32,065 nucleotides of DNA from Acidobacteriota bacterium (GCA_003225295.1 QHYZ01000029.1:1-32065), one strand, 5' to 3'; counted from the stretch's first letter, positions 1-7,608 are shown. Program-made: numbers and translations. Notes: generated by a model not told the origin, from the letters alone.

Positions 1-1
1 C

Positions 2-1138
2 TATGCCGGCACCGAAACGGGCGCGTGGGTTTCCTTTGATGACGGCTCGCACTGGCAGGCGCTGCAGCTTAATCTGCCGACAACTCCGGTCCACGACCTC
101 ATCATTCACGGTGACGATCTGGTCGTTGCCACTCATGGCCGCTCCTTCTGGGTGCTTGATGACATCAGCCCGCTGCGCCAGGCGAATCCCTCCGTCGCCG
201 GCGAGGAGGCGCACCTGTTCACGTCTCGTATCGCCATTCGCGCGCGCCTGGGACATACCAGGCGCCGCCGCTATGCCATCGGAGAAAATCCTCCCGACGG
301 CGCGGCGCTGTACTACTACTTGAAAGAAGAGCCCAAGGATCCCATCAAGCTGGAGTTACTGGATGCTCGGGGCCAGGTCATTCGCGCCTTCACCAGTGAA
401 GAGAAGAAAAAAGACGGCGGCTCCGAGGAGTGGGAAAGAGATGAAACAGAGGAACACCTCCCTGCCAAGGCCGGATTGAATCAATTCACTTGGGACTTGC
501 GACACGAATCTCCCAAGAAAATTCCTGCCGCCATCTATGACGAAGGTGAACCGAGTGGCCCGCTGGTCCTTCCGGGCACCTATCACGTGCGATTGACCGC
601 CGGAGCGAAGAGCGTTATTGCCCCTCTCGAAGTGACCATGGATCCCCGCGTTAAAACCGCCACCGAGGACCTGCAGAAACAGTTCGATCTGCTGCTAAGA
701 ATGCGCGACCGCCAGGACGAAATGAACAAAGCCATCCTGGCCATCCGCGACCTCCGCGGCCAGCTACAAGCGCTCGAAAAGCGCCTCGGTTCGAGTGCCC
801 CCGCAAAGCCGGTAGTCGCCGCTGCCGCCGATCTAGGCAAGAAAATCAGCGCGATCGAGGAAGAACTCATTCAGGTGAACTCCAAAGCCAGCGAAGACGA
901 ACTCAACTACCCCACAAAATTAAACAGCAAACTTGGCTACCTGCAGAACGCCGTCGATAGCGCCGACGCTAAGCCCACCGAAGCCGAGGTGGCAGTCTAC
1001 GCCGAACTGGACCGGCAACTCGAAGCGCAGCTAGCCAAGTGGCGCGAGGTCCTTCGGAAAGATGTTCCCGAGCTCAACGACACCATGCAGAAGAACAACG
1101 TCCCGCTCATCGCTCCCTCCTCCGCCAAACCGAACTAG
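2..1138 (+). CDS. C-terminal part of a BNR-repeat / sortilin-like glycosyl-hydrolase family protein (5' end outside window)
   Basis: The frame is open from the first complete codon (base 2) to the TAG at 1136-1138, so this is the last 378 residues of a longer protein. The opening residues carry a typical BNR/Asp-box blade: YAGTETGAWVSFDDGSHWQ, followed by the HDL-IIHGDDLVVATHGRSFWVLDDI motif that ends the propeller of Acidobacteria-type 'WD40/YVTN/BNR-like' proteins. After the propeller come a beta-sandwich-like stretch (about residues 100-215, with FTWDLRHESPKK) and a long charged helical tail likely to form a coiled coil (about 220-330). Such proteins are usually secreted. The substrate is unknown, and the glycosyl-hydrolase label comes from family naming rather than from a catalytic residue I can point to. 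The GTG at 152 is an internal codon, not a start. Confidence 0.85.
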   Translation, partial: YAGTETGAWVSFDDGSHWQALQLNLPTTPVHDLIIHGDDLVVATHGRSFWVLDDISPLRQANPSVAGEEAHLFTSRIAIRARLGHTRRRRYAIGENPPDGAALYYYLKEEPKDPIKLELLDARGQVIRAFTSEEKKKDGGSEEWERDETEEHLPAKAGLNQFTWDLRHESPKKIPAAIYDEGEPSGPLVLPGTYHVRLTAGAKSVIAPLEVTMDPRVKTATEDLQKQFDLLLRMRDRQDEMNKAILAIRDLRGQLQALEKRLGSSAPAKPVVAAAADLGKKISAIEEELIQVNSKASEDELNYPTKLNSKLGYLQNAVDSADAKPTEAEVAVYAELDRQLEAQLAKWREVLRKDVPELNDTMQKNNVPLIAPSSAKPN

Positions 1139-1232
1139 CGGCGTCGGTCGTCGTGGTTGTTGGCAGCCGGGCACGACTCTATCGATTTGCTATCTTCAGC
1201 TTGCGGGGCCACACCATCGCTCGCGAAGTGAT

Positions 1233-1994
1233 TCAACGAGCAAACGCCGCTGCTATCGGTGCGGCCCAGTGCGAGAGATGATTGAGCGATTCTGCATGCG
1301 TGGGATCGAGGTGCAACGGCGTGATGGAAACGGTTCCGGAGAAAATCGCCGCGTAATCCGTGTCCGGCTCCACGTCCTTATCGATGCGCTGCTCGAACAG
1401 CCAAAAGTAACTGCGTCCGCGCGGGTCTTTTCCTTCGCTGAGCTGGTTACGGGTGATCTTCTGTGATTGCCGCGTGAATTTCACGCCCCCATTCCACGGT
1501 TCCGGCACATTCACATTGAGCAAAACTTGATCCGGCAATCCTTCTTGCAAGATCAATTCCGCGACGGCACGCGCCACCCGCGCCGAATCTTCAAATTGCA
1601 CTTCCGTCTTTTTCGAGCACAAGGACATGGCCACCGACGGAATGTGGTGCAACGCGCCTTCGCGTGCCGCTCCCACGGTCCCTGAATAGTAAACGTTTTC
1701 TCCCAGGTTAGCTCCGTGGTTGATTCCGGAAATCACTATGTCCGGCTTTTCCGGCAACAGTTTGTGCAGCGCGACGATCACGCAGTCCGCCGGCGTCCCG
1801 TCGATGGCCCATTCGCGCTCACCGATGCGGTTCGAAACGATCGGCTGCCGCAGCGTCAGCGACTGCGCCGCCCCGCTGCGCTCCAAGCTCGGCGCGACAA
1901 TACTAACCACGGCAAATCCTTCGAGAGTTGTAGCCAGCGCGCGCAGTCCTTCCGCTTGATATCCATCGTCGTTGGTCAGAAGAATGTGCGGCAT
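1233..1994 (-). CDS. surE: 5'/3'-nucleotidase SurE
   Basis: A 253-residue protein, the normal SurE length. SurE is a metal-dependent phosphatase that removes phosphate from nucleoside monophosphates and short polyphosphates and is linked to stress and stationary-phase survival. The N-terminus PHILLTNDDGYQAEGL gives the metal-binding Asp pair (D9, D10). APSLERSGAAQSLT supplies the active-site Ser (S40), and GINHGANLGENVYYSGTVGAAREG is the conserved Asn/Gly loop. The ATG at 1994 is the only good start next to the conserved N-terminus, though no strong ribosome site precedes it. It lies downstream of tRNA-Pro and the MerR-type gene on the same strand. Its 3' end faces the BNR protein across 94 bases. 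Confidence 0.95.
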   Translation of the reverse strand: MPHILLTNDDGYQAEGLRALATTLEGFAVVSIVAPSLERSGAAQSLTLRQPIVSNRIGEREWAIDGTPADCVIVALHKLLPEKPDIVISGINHGANLGENVYYSGTVGAAREGALHHIPSVAMSLCSKKTEVQFEDSARVARAVAELILQEGLPDQVLLNVNVPEPWNGGVKFTRQSQKITRNQLSEGKDPRGRSYFWLFEQRIDKDVEPDTDYAAIFSGTVSITPLHLDPTHAESLNHLSHWAAPIAAAFAR

Positions 1995-2088
1995 GGGCGA
2001 AGGTCTTCGATGCTGGGCTTTCTCCGAATAACCACAGTCGGCGGTCTACCGACTGTCAAAGGCAGATGTTCGGTATCCGAAGAAGAAA

Positions 2089-2165
2089 TGGTCGGGACGA
2101 CTGGATTTGAACCAGCGACCTCACGCACCCCAAGCGTGCGCGCTACCAGGCTGCGCTACGTCCCG
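2089..2165 (-). tRNA. tRNA-Pro (anticodon GGG)
   Basis: On the minus strand a 77-base cloverleaf folds completely. The acceptor stem is CGGGACG/CGTCCCG with discriminator A and an encoded CCA end. The D stem is GCGC/GCGC around AGCCTGGTA. The anticodon stem is CACGC/GCGTG with loop TTGGGGT, giving anticodon GGG. The T arm is GCTGG-TTCAAAT-CCAGT. It reads CCC and, by wobble, CCU proline codons. It sits between the MerR-type gene and surE, 94 bases upstream of the surE start. Confidence 0.97.
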
Positions 2166-2238
2166 ACCGGTAAGCTGACCGCGACAGGCCAAAAAACCAG
2201 GGGGCCGAATCGGCGAAGCAATCAGCACCTCCAAGATA

Positions 2239-2643
2239 TCACCGCCGTTCGAGCAGCGTCAAGAAAGCGCGCAGAGCGTCGCGCATATCGAGCAGCATCT
2301 TGCGGCTCAGTAACTGCGCCTGCTCCTCGGGGTGCGAGCCGGAAGTTCCGCCCGCAGCGTTTTCGAGATCTGCCGATCCAGGTTTTTCGCGAAGGTGCCG
2401 GCGGGCGCCCGCGATGGTGAACCCTTCGTCGTAGAGGAGCCGCTTGATGCGGAAGACCATGTCCACGTCTTCCTGGCGGTAGAGGCGAAGGCCGCCGGGG
2501 CTTTTCATCGGCTGGAGCATGGGGAATTCGGTTTCCCAATAGCGCAGGACGAACGGTTTCAAATCCGCCAGGCGGCTCACGTCTCCGATGCGATAGAGGC
2601 GTTCTTCAGTAGCGGTTCGTGTGGCGGCGCCGTTGCTTGGCAT
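2239..2643 (-). CDS. MerR-family transcriptional regulator
   Basis: A 134-residue DNA-binding protein. Residues 16-84 form the MerR winged helix-turn-helix: RLYRIGDVSRLADLKPFVLRYWE, then the wing PGGLRLYRQEDVDMVFRIKRLL, then the second helical pair DEGFTIAGARRHL. The C-terminal part is a short dimerisation helix (about 110-134) with no recognisable ligand-binding domain and no metal-site cysteines. It therefore belongs to the small MlrA/HspR-like type of unknown effector rather than to the metal sensors. The ATG at 2643 is preceded by AGGA at a workable spacing. Neighbours on the same strand are der upstream and tRNA-Pro and surE downstream. The 213 bases between der and this gene show no other gene. 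Confidence 0.88.
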   Translation of the reverse strand: MPSNGAATRTATEERLYRIGDVSRLADLKPFVLRYWETEFPMLQPMKSPGGLRLYRQEDVDMVFRIKRLLYDEGFTIAGARRHLREKPGSADLENAAGGTSGSHPEEQAQLLSRKMLLDMRDALRAFLTLLERR

Positions 2644-2856
2644 TTTGCGATCCTGCCGGAAGGGGGACGCCGCTATCGTAGCAGTTTGCCGCGCATTCCT
2701 GTAGAGGGTCGTTGGCCATCTGCACCCGGCCTCCTTCGGCTCTTCCCATCGGACGAGGAGGCAGGAAGAAAGCTAGAGCGAGGGGTGGAACGGCCAATTT
2801 CAACTTGGGAGATGGTGCGGCGAACCCGAGCAGTGCACCTAGAATGACACGGAAAG

Positions 2857-4320
2857 TCATTCGTCGTCGCCGGAGGATCTCTTCTCGCGCTGGCGGAGGC
2901 GCTGGATGAAGCGAACCGGCGTGCCCACAAAGTCGAACTTGGCGCGAAGCTGGTTTTCCAGGAAGCGCAGGTAGCTGAAGTGCAGCGGGGCCTTCTGGTT
3001 GGTGAACATGAGGAACGTGGGCGGGGCTATTTTCGCCTGGGTGATGTAGTAGATGCGCACCGGGCGGGCCTTCGGCGTGGTGCCGCGCTGCAGGTCGACT
3101 TCTTCCTTGAGCCAATTGTTCAGGGCCGGCGTGGCGATGCGCCGGCGGCGCGCGTCCCAGCATTGATTGATCAGCGGATAAAGATTGTCGGCACGCTCGC
3201 CGGTTTTTGCGGAGAGAAAAACGATCGGTGCGTAACTCAGGAATTTCAATTTGGCGCGGATCATTTTTTCGTACTCCAACATCAACCGGCCGGAATCGAA
3301 GTTTTCGGGTTTGTGGGGTTCGCCGGGAGCGCGCTTGGACTTGCCTTTCGCCGTGGCAGCATCGCGGGCCGCGGCATCGCGCGCCCGAACGACGGCCAGA
3401 TCCCACTTATTGATGACGATAACCACGGAGCGGCCGGACTGTTCGGCGTAGCTGGCGATTTGCGCGTCGCCCTGGGTCACGCCTTCCTGGCCGTCGACGA
3501 CCAGGAGCGCCACATCGCAGCGCTCCAGGCCGCGGCGGGCCATGACCACGCTCAGTTTTTCGGCGATCAGCGTGGTTTTGCCTTTGCGGCGAATTCCCGC
3601 GGTATCCACGAAGCGATAGTCGCGGCCATCGCGCGTGATCTCCGTATCCACGTTGTCCATGGTGGTCCCGGGAATGGGCGAGACGATGGAACGTTCCTCG
3701 CCGGCCAGGCGGTTCAGCAGCGTGGACTTGCCGACGTTGGGTCTGCCGATGATGGCCACCTCGATCGGGGCAGGAAGATCGGGCGGGGCCAGCCCAGCCC
3801 CTACCTGGGCTTCCGCGGACGGATAGAATTTCGCGAGGGCGGCATCGAGGAGATCGTCCACCCCGGTGCCGTGTTCGGCGGCGATGGGGAAAACCGGAGC
3901 ACCAATGCGATGGAAAACCGCGGCGTTTGATTCCTGCGACCTGGCGTCGACTTTGTTGACGGCGATCACAAACGGTTTGCCGGTGGTTCGCAGGAGCCGC
4001 GCCAATTCTTCGTCGAGGGGCGTCAGTCCCGCCTGACTATCCACCACCAGAACAAGCAGCGCCGCCGTCTTGATGGCCACATGCGCTTGGCGCAGGACTT
4101 GCTGAGGGACCAGGGCCTTGTCGTCTGGGACGATGCCCCCGGTATCAACGATTTCCAGCTCCCGGCCGCGCCATTCGGCCTTGCCGTAGATGCGGTCGCG
4201 CGTGATGCCTGGTTCGTCGGTGACGATGGAGCGGCGCGTGCCGGTCAAGCGATTGAAGAGCGTGGACTTACCCACGTTGGGGCGGCCGACGATCACGAGA
4301 GATGGGAGAAGTCCGGCCAC
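2857..4320 (-). CDS. der: Ribosome biogenesis GTPase Der (EngA), two tandem G domains
   Basis: Der is an essential GTPase that helps mature the 50S subunit. Two Era-like G domains are visible. The first has GRPNVGKST (near residue 12), DTGG and NKVD. The second has GRPNVGKSTLLNRL, DTAG and NKWD. A KH-like domain follows at the C-terminus, with KAPLHFSYLRFLENQLR. Domain 2 carries a basic, Ala-rich insertion (AAARDAATAKGKSKRAPGEP) just after NKWD. The frame is open up to an ATG at 4464, but the extra 48 residues have no family similarity. GTG 4320 gives the normal N-terminus (VAGLLPSLVIVGRPNVGKS) and is preceded by AGGA four bases upstream, so I chose it; the product is 487 residues. The arsR gene is divergent. 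Confidence 0.93.
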   Translation of the reverse strand: MAGLLPSLVIVGRPNVGKSTLFNRLTGTRRSIVTDEPGITRDRIYGKAEWRGRELEIVDTGGIVPDDKALVPQQVLRQAHVAIKTAALLVLVVDSQAGLTPLDEELARLLRTTGKPFVIAVNKVDARSQESNAAVFHRIGAPVFPIAAEHGTGVDDLLDAALAKFYPSAEAQVGAGLAPPDLPAPIEVAIIGRPNVGKSTLLNRLAGEERSIVSPIPGTTMDNVDTEITRDGRDYRFVDTAGIRRKGKTTLIAEKLSVVMARRGLERCDVALLVVDGQEGVTQGDAQIASYAEQSGRSVVIVINKWDLAVVRARDAAARDAATAKGKSKRAPGEPHKPENFDSGRLMLEYEKMIRAKLKFLSYAPIVFLSAKTGERADNLYPLINQCWDARRRRIATPALNNWLKEEVDLQRGTTPKARPVRIYYITQAKIAPPTFLMFTNQKAPLHFSYLRFLENQLRAKFDFVGTPVRFIQRLRQREKRSSGDDE

Positions 4321-4490
4321 AAATTCCTGGGCCGGGCGCACCCGGGCGCCGCGGCAATTTTCGGGACCTTCCAATGTAGCGCATTCCGCGTTGCCGCGGA
4401 AAGAAAGCTCGTGCGGGAGAGGAATGGTGCTGAGGTGAGCGGAAAGATGGCCAGTCCACACCATTATTTCGCGATGTTTCTACACTAGGC

Positions 4491-4525
4491 TTGACAAGCT
4501 TCTGTATTTCTGCAAATATCGAAAT
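4491..4525 (+). promoter_or_regulatory. arsR promoter with overlapping inverted repeats (putative ArsR operator)
   Basis: A perfect -35 box TTGACA lies at 4491-4496. A weak -10 (AAATAT, 4514-4519) follows after 17 bases, which places the predicted transcript start at or next to the arsR ATG (4526). Two inverted repeats overlap it: TATTT-CTGC-AAATA (4505-4518) and ATTTC(4506-4510)...GAAAT(4521-4525). A/T-rich dyads in this position fit autoregulation by ArsR, which would block polymerase until arsenite is bound. The box and dyads are seen in the sequence; ArsR binding is inferred. Confidence 0.6.
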
Positions 4526-4882
4526 ATGGACGGCGGCACAAGCCGGGAGCGCGCGGAGCGGGTGGCGAAGTATGCGGATATGTTCTCGGCCATGGGAACG
4601 GAACCGCGACTGCGGATCATGCAAATGCTTTTGTCGGCGCATCCCCAAGGGCTGGTGGTTGGTGAACTCCAGGGAGAACTGGAGATTCCAAACTCCACGC
4701 TCTCGCATCATCTGGACAAGCTTAAGAATGAGGATTTGGTGCACGTGCAGCGGGAGAGCACGTTCTTGCGTTACACCGCAAACACGGAAGCGCTGCAAGA
4801 ACTGCTGCAGTTTCTCTATTCGGAATGCTGCACGCGGAACAAAGCGCTCCAACCACAGGACATTGTGGAAATCTGCAAGTAG
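4526..4882 (+). CDS. arsR: ArsR/SmtB-family arsenic-responsive repressor
   Basis: A 118-residue winged-helix repressor. The recognition region is VGELQGELEIPNSTLSHHLDKLKNEDLV (about 45-72), and the wing is VHVQRESTFLRYTA. The classical ELCVCDL metal site is absent. A vicinal pair C101-C102 (SECCTRN) and C117 near the C-terminus resemble the three-cysteine arsenite site of the Acidithiobacillus-type ArsR proteins, so trivalent arsenic is the likely inducer. The ATG at 4526 has no ribosome site. Geometry from the -35 box predicts a leaderless message. The next internal ATG (4580) would cut helix 1, so 4526 is preferred. arsM follows after 9 bases, with its ribosome site overlapping the arsR stop, so the two are probably co-transcribed. 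Confidence 0.93.
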   Translation: MDGGTSRERAERVAKYADMFSAMGTEPRLRIMQMLLSAHPQGLVVGELQGELEIPNSTLSHHLDKLKNEDLVHVQRESTFLRYTANTEALQELLQFLYSECCTRNKALQPQDIVEICK

Positions 4883-4891
4883 GAGGACGGC

Positions 4892-5749
4892 ATGGACGGC
4901 ACCGACATCAAGGAAATCGTTAAGGAAAAATACGGGCAGGCGGCCTTGCGAGGTAAGAGCGGCAGTTGTTGCGGAACGGCGGACACGAGCGGTTCAGCTT
5001 GTGATCCGATCACTTCCAATCTCTACGATGCCCGAGAAGTGCAACAAGTTCCAGGAGAAGCGTTCAAAGCTTCGCTCGGTTGCGGAAACCCCACGGCCCT
5101 CGCCAAATTGAACCCTGGAGAAGTTGTTCTCGATCTGGGCTCCGGCGGCGGTATTGATGTTCTACTTTCTGCCAAGCGTGTTGGGCCGACAGGCAAGGCC
5201 TACGGCCTGGATATGACGGATGAAATGCTGGCGCTGGCGAACGAGAACAAACGCAAGGCCGGAGCCGAAAATGCTGAGTTCTTAAAAGGGGAGATCGAGC
5301 ATATTCCGCTGCCAGATAGTTCCGTCGATGTCATCATCTCCAACTGTGTGATCAACCTTTCGGCTGACAAAGACCGCGTATTCCGAGAAGCCTTTCGCGT
5401 GCTCAGGCCGGGCGGACGTCTGGCTGTCTCCGACGTGGTGACACGCGGCGAAGTCGATCCACGAATCCGCCAAAACATCCTTCTCTGGGTAGGCTGCGTG
5501 GCGGGCGCCCTAGAGGAAAGCGAATATCGCGACAAGCTGGCGTCTGCGGGATTCGAACAGGTCGATGTCGAGCCGACCCGTGTCTACCGCGTCGCAGATG
5601 CGCGCGAATTTCTCACTGACAAAGGCCTGGATGTGGACGCGCTTCTGCCGCAAGTCGACGGCAAATTCATGAGCGCCTTCGTGAGGGCCACCAAATCAAA
5701 ATCCGCAAAGACCACGGAAGCCTGTTGCGCTCCATCCTGTCTTGGCTAA
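4892..5749 (+). CDS. arsM: Arsenite S-adenosylmethionine methyltransferase ArsM
   Basis: A 285-residue cytoplasmic enzyme that methylates As(III) to methylated, partly volatile arsenicals. The SAM-binding motif is [17 protein letters not shown] (78-94), followed by GLDMTDEML. The three cysteines that bind arsenite are present in their family contexts: C64 (SLGCGNPTA), C152 (ISNCVINL) and C202 (WVGCVAGAL). Extra thiols flank the fold: C26-C27 and C37 near the N-terminus, and C278-C279 and C283 at the tail. The start is certain: AGGAGG (4881-4886) overlaps the arsR stop, five bases before the ATG. No ArsB/ACR3 pump or arsenate reductase is nearby, so this locus handles arsenite by methylation alone. 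Confidence 0.96.
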   Translation: MDGTDIKEIVKEKYGQAALRGKSGSCCGTADTSGSACDPITSNLYDAREVQQVPGEAFKASLGCGNPTALAKLNPGEVVLDLGSGGGIDVLLSAKRVGPTGKAYGLDMTDEMLALANENKRKAGAENAEFLKGEIEHIPLPDSSVDVIISNCVINLSADKDRVFREAFRVLRPGGRLAVSDVVTRGEVDPRIRQNILLWVGCVAGALEESEYRDKLASAGFEQVDVEPTRVYRVADAREFLTDKGLDVDALLPQVDGKFMSAFVRATKSKSAKTTEACCAPSCLG

Positions 5750-5813
5750 GGGCACACCGGAACAAATCGAACGTGCCTTTCCGGGTATCGTATACCTGCC
5801 ATAGGGGGTGACC

Positions 5814-6338
5814 ATGAACAGGTTAATGCAAGTGGCGGGTGCGATCGGAATGTTGCTTGCCGTGCGGCAAGGACCGGCGCGACTGGAAGTGCCGGAAAGC
5901 TTGAAGGCGCCGGCAGACGAAGAAGTGATCTTGGCGGCACACGCAACCGGAGTGCAAATCTATGTGTGTCAGGCCGGAGCAGACCAAGAGTTTCGGTGGG
6001 TGTTCCAGGCGCCAGAAGCGGATCTAACGGACGTGACAGGGAAGAAAATTGCGCATCACTTCGCGGGGCCAACCTGGAAGCACCGAGACGGAAGCGAAGT
6101 GCAAGATAAAGTGGTCGCCAAGCAAGACGCACCAAGGCCGGACGCGATTCCGTGGCTGCTGCTGACGGCGGCAAGTCACACCGGAGAAGGAATTCTCAGC
6201 CGGGTCACGAGCATCCAGCGGATGCATACCGGGGGTGGCCTGCCGCCGAATGCGAACACCTGCGCTGCGTCTCGGAACGGCAAAGAATCGCGGAGCGCGT
6301 ATTCGGCCGATTACTATTTTTACGCGTCAAAACACTGA
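5814..6338 (+). CDS. Secreted DUF3455-family protein
   Basis: A 174-residue exported protein of unknown function. The N-terminus MNRLMQVAGAIGMLLAV is a short signal peptide or anchor. The body follows the DUF3455 pattern: LAAHATGVQIYVCQAGADQEFRWVFQAPEADL, then GKKIAHHFAGPTWKHRDGSEV, then IPWLLLTAASHTGEGILSRVTSIQRMHTGGGLPP and a C-terminal YSADYYFY. In this family the GxGxxxxVxxIQRxxTxGG segment is the signature. ATG 5814 is favoured over GTG 5808 because the purine-rich AGGGGGTG (5803-5810) serves as its ribosome site. It lies 64 bases downstream of arsM on the same strand, so read-through is possible, but nothing in the protein suggests arsenic chemistry. Confidence 0.82.
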   Translation: MNRLMQVAGAIGMLLAVRQGPARLEVPESLKAPADEEVILAAHATGVQIYVCQAGADQEFRWVFQAPEADLTDVTGKKIAHHFAGPTWKHRDGSEVQDKVVAKQDAPRPDAIPWLLLTAASHTGEGILSRVTSIQRMHTGGGLPPNANTCAASRNGKESRSAYSADYYFYASKH

Positions 6339-6428
6339 ACGGTCGTTGCGGGGTGTTCACTTGAGGACAGGAGACCGCGTCGGGCGCCCAGGCCAAGCCG
6401 CAACCGCGCCACTCTCCAGCCATGAATG

Positions 6429-6770
6429 TTAGTTTTCCGGTCTGGCGGCTGGATCGAAGATCACCGAGATTTCCATGGCTGTTTCAGAGCTGCTCGGAGC
6501 AAACTTCCATTGACTGACTGATTTTTGGGCGCTTTCAGCCAGAATCGCGCTGCCGCCGAGGACTGCCGTATCCCTGACGGAGCCGTCCGGCTTGATGAAG
6601 ACCTTCAGGCGGACGGTTCCACCGATGCCTTTCATTTTGAGGACCAGGGGATATTGCACCGGCACTTTCTTGAGAATCTTACGGGCGGCATCCTGCGCGT
6701 AGCCCATGGACATGCAGGAGAGCATGACTAGGAGACAGCTGATCTTCCTATAAGCATCGAATCTAGTCAC
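6429..6770 (-). CDS. Small secreted TonB C-terminal-domain (energy transducer family) protein
   Basis: With GTG 6770 as start the product is 113 residues: a signal peptide (TRFDAYRKISCLLVMLSCMSMGYAQ) and a TonB_C-like domain. The domain reads VPVQYPLVLKMKGIGGTVRLKVFIKPDGSVRDTAVLGGSAILAESAQKSVSQWKFAPS. The pattern P-x-YP...G-x-V-x-L/K-V-x-I-x-x-DGxV...G...L...A...V..W.F is typical of the family. There is no N-terminal membrane anchor of the true TonB kind, no Pro-rich linker and no ExbB/ExbD nearby, so coupling to a receptor is unlikely. The frame stays open to 6980, but that extension has no signal peptide at its start and no similarity I recognise. The start codon is uncertain. Confidence 0.7.
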   Translation of the reverse strand: MTRFDAYRKISCLLVMLSCMSMGYAQDAARKILKKVPVQYPLVLKMKGIGGTVRLKVFIKPDGSVRDTAVLGGSAILAESAQKSVSQWKFAPSSSETAMEISVIFDPAARPEN

Positions 6771-7153
6771 GTTTTCACCATCACCTGAGCCGGCCAAAAC
6801 TTGAAATCCGTGCGCGCTCCTCTGCGGTAAGCAATTGCCCGTGTTTACGCTGCACTCGACGGCCCAAGGGACAAGCTGTTTAGACGGCCTGTTCGAGCTT
6901 GCTAACAGCCACTCAACTTCGTGCTTAACCCGTTGGATTCTTTGAACTTGTTCCGCGGCAGGAATACAAACCAAGAACATGGACCGGAGACCCGCCCGGT
7001 CGTGCCCGAGCGTGGTCTCACTGCTTTGTTTCAGATTGAGAATGTTCCTCTAGGAGATGAGCGACCAGGGCAAAGATGGAAAACCACGAAAGGGAAGTAG
7101 CGGTTTGCCTGGCGGGTCATCAGTCGGTGAAATCCGCAGGAGCAACATTTCTC
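6771..7153. other. Gene-free stretch between the TonB_C-like gene and the small ORF
   Basis: About 380 bases without a convincing coding region. The minus-strand frame that continues upstream from 6770 to 6980 is open but looks non-coding. I see no tRNA, no strong inverted repeat and no clear promoter in it. Confidence 0.4.
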
Positions 7154-7246
7154 TTACCGTTTGACCAGCAGTAGTGCGTTTGTTAAAAGTGCGCCGCCCA
7201 GCAAGAGGCCAAGTAGCATTAGTAGCATTTTTAGGCTGGATTTCAT
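7154..7246 (-). CDS. Possible 30-residue single-pass membrane peptide
   Basis: A short ORF begins at the ATG at 7246 and reads MKSSLKMLLMLLGLLLGG, continues ALLTNALLLVKR, and stops at TAA 7154-7156. It has a basic start, a long Leu-rich hydrophobic span and a basic end (VKR), which is the profile of a small single-span membrane protein. A GGGGAGG sequence lies about 12 bases upstream of the ATG, longer than ideal. No similarity is recognised. It could be chance, but the amphiphilic layout is striking in an otherwise gene-poor 800-base interval. Confidence 0.35.
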   Translation of the reverse strand: MKSSLKMLLMLLGLLLGGALLTNALLLVKR

Positions 7247-7274
7247 CTTTAGCTTTGCCCTCCCCGTATGAGGT

Positions 7275-7287
7275 CCGATGGCATCGG
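7275..7287. repeat. Perfect palindrome CCGATG-G-CATCGG
   Basis: A 6-1-6 inverted repeat 29 bases upstream of the small minus-strand ORF (7246). It is a possible operator or part of its leader. No U-run follows on either strand, so it is not a terminator. Confidence 0.4.
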
Positions 7288-7390
7288 AGATATGATACTT
7301 CAACCTGAACGGTTTATTTAGCCTGGCCCTTCATTTCTGATAGAGTGCTGCGCACAAGATGCGGCCCGTTCAGCCCGATCAAACAGTTCG

Positions 7391-7408
7391 CGGTCCGTGG
7401 CCGGACCG
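7391..7408. repeat. 7-bp hairpin CGGTCCG-tggc-CGGACCG
   Basis: A perfect seven-base inverted repeat with a four-base loop in the region upstream of the ECF sigma gene. It lacks a following T-run on both sides, so it is not a canonical terminator. Role unknown. Confidence 0.4.
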
Positions 7409-7432
7409 AGCCATGCGCCGCCTTAATCCTGT

Positions 7433-7444
7433 AGCAATATTGCT
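7433..7444. promoter_or_regulatory. 12-bp palindrome AGCAATATTGCT upstream of the ECF sigma gene
   Basis: A perfect AGCAAT/ATTGCT dyad about 165 bases before the sigma start. About 100 bases further on, ATTTGCA occurs twice with a 16-base period (7541-7547 and 7557-7563), and TGCAA/TTGCA also pair as an inverted repeat across a TAATAT box. These are candidate control sites for the sigma/anti-sigma operon; the binding protein is unknown. Confidence 0.3.
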
Positions 7445-7608
7445 GGAATGGGCTGCGGGGGCCTAGAGCGCAGCGCTTGTGGGTTGAGCTGTGGGTCTAA
7501 GGGCTGGAATACAAGTGGTTTAGGAGTGCGAGGGTGGGGGATTTGCAATGTGTAATATTTGCAGATTCCAGCGCGTACTAGTCTATGGGAACGCTGAGAC
7601 CAGGCCGG

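Noticed and set aside
2980-3930. 316-codon plus-strand frame opposite der
   Set aside because: It lies entirely within der, whose GTPase motifs are clear; the product is Gly/Arg/Asp-rich with no fold.
4321-4464. 48-residue N-terminal extension of Der
   Set aside because: It has no similarity to Der proteins, and GTG 4320 has an AGGA and the normal family N-terminus.
5748-5780. AAGGGCAC/GTGCCTTT hairpin after arsM as a terminator
   Set aside because: It has one G-U pair, a 17-base loop and only three T residues afterwards, too weak to call.
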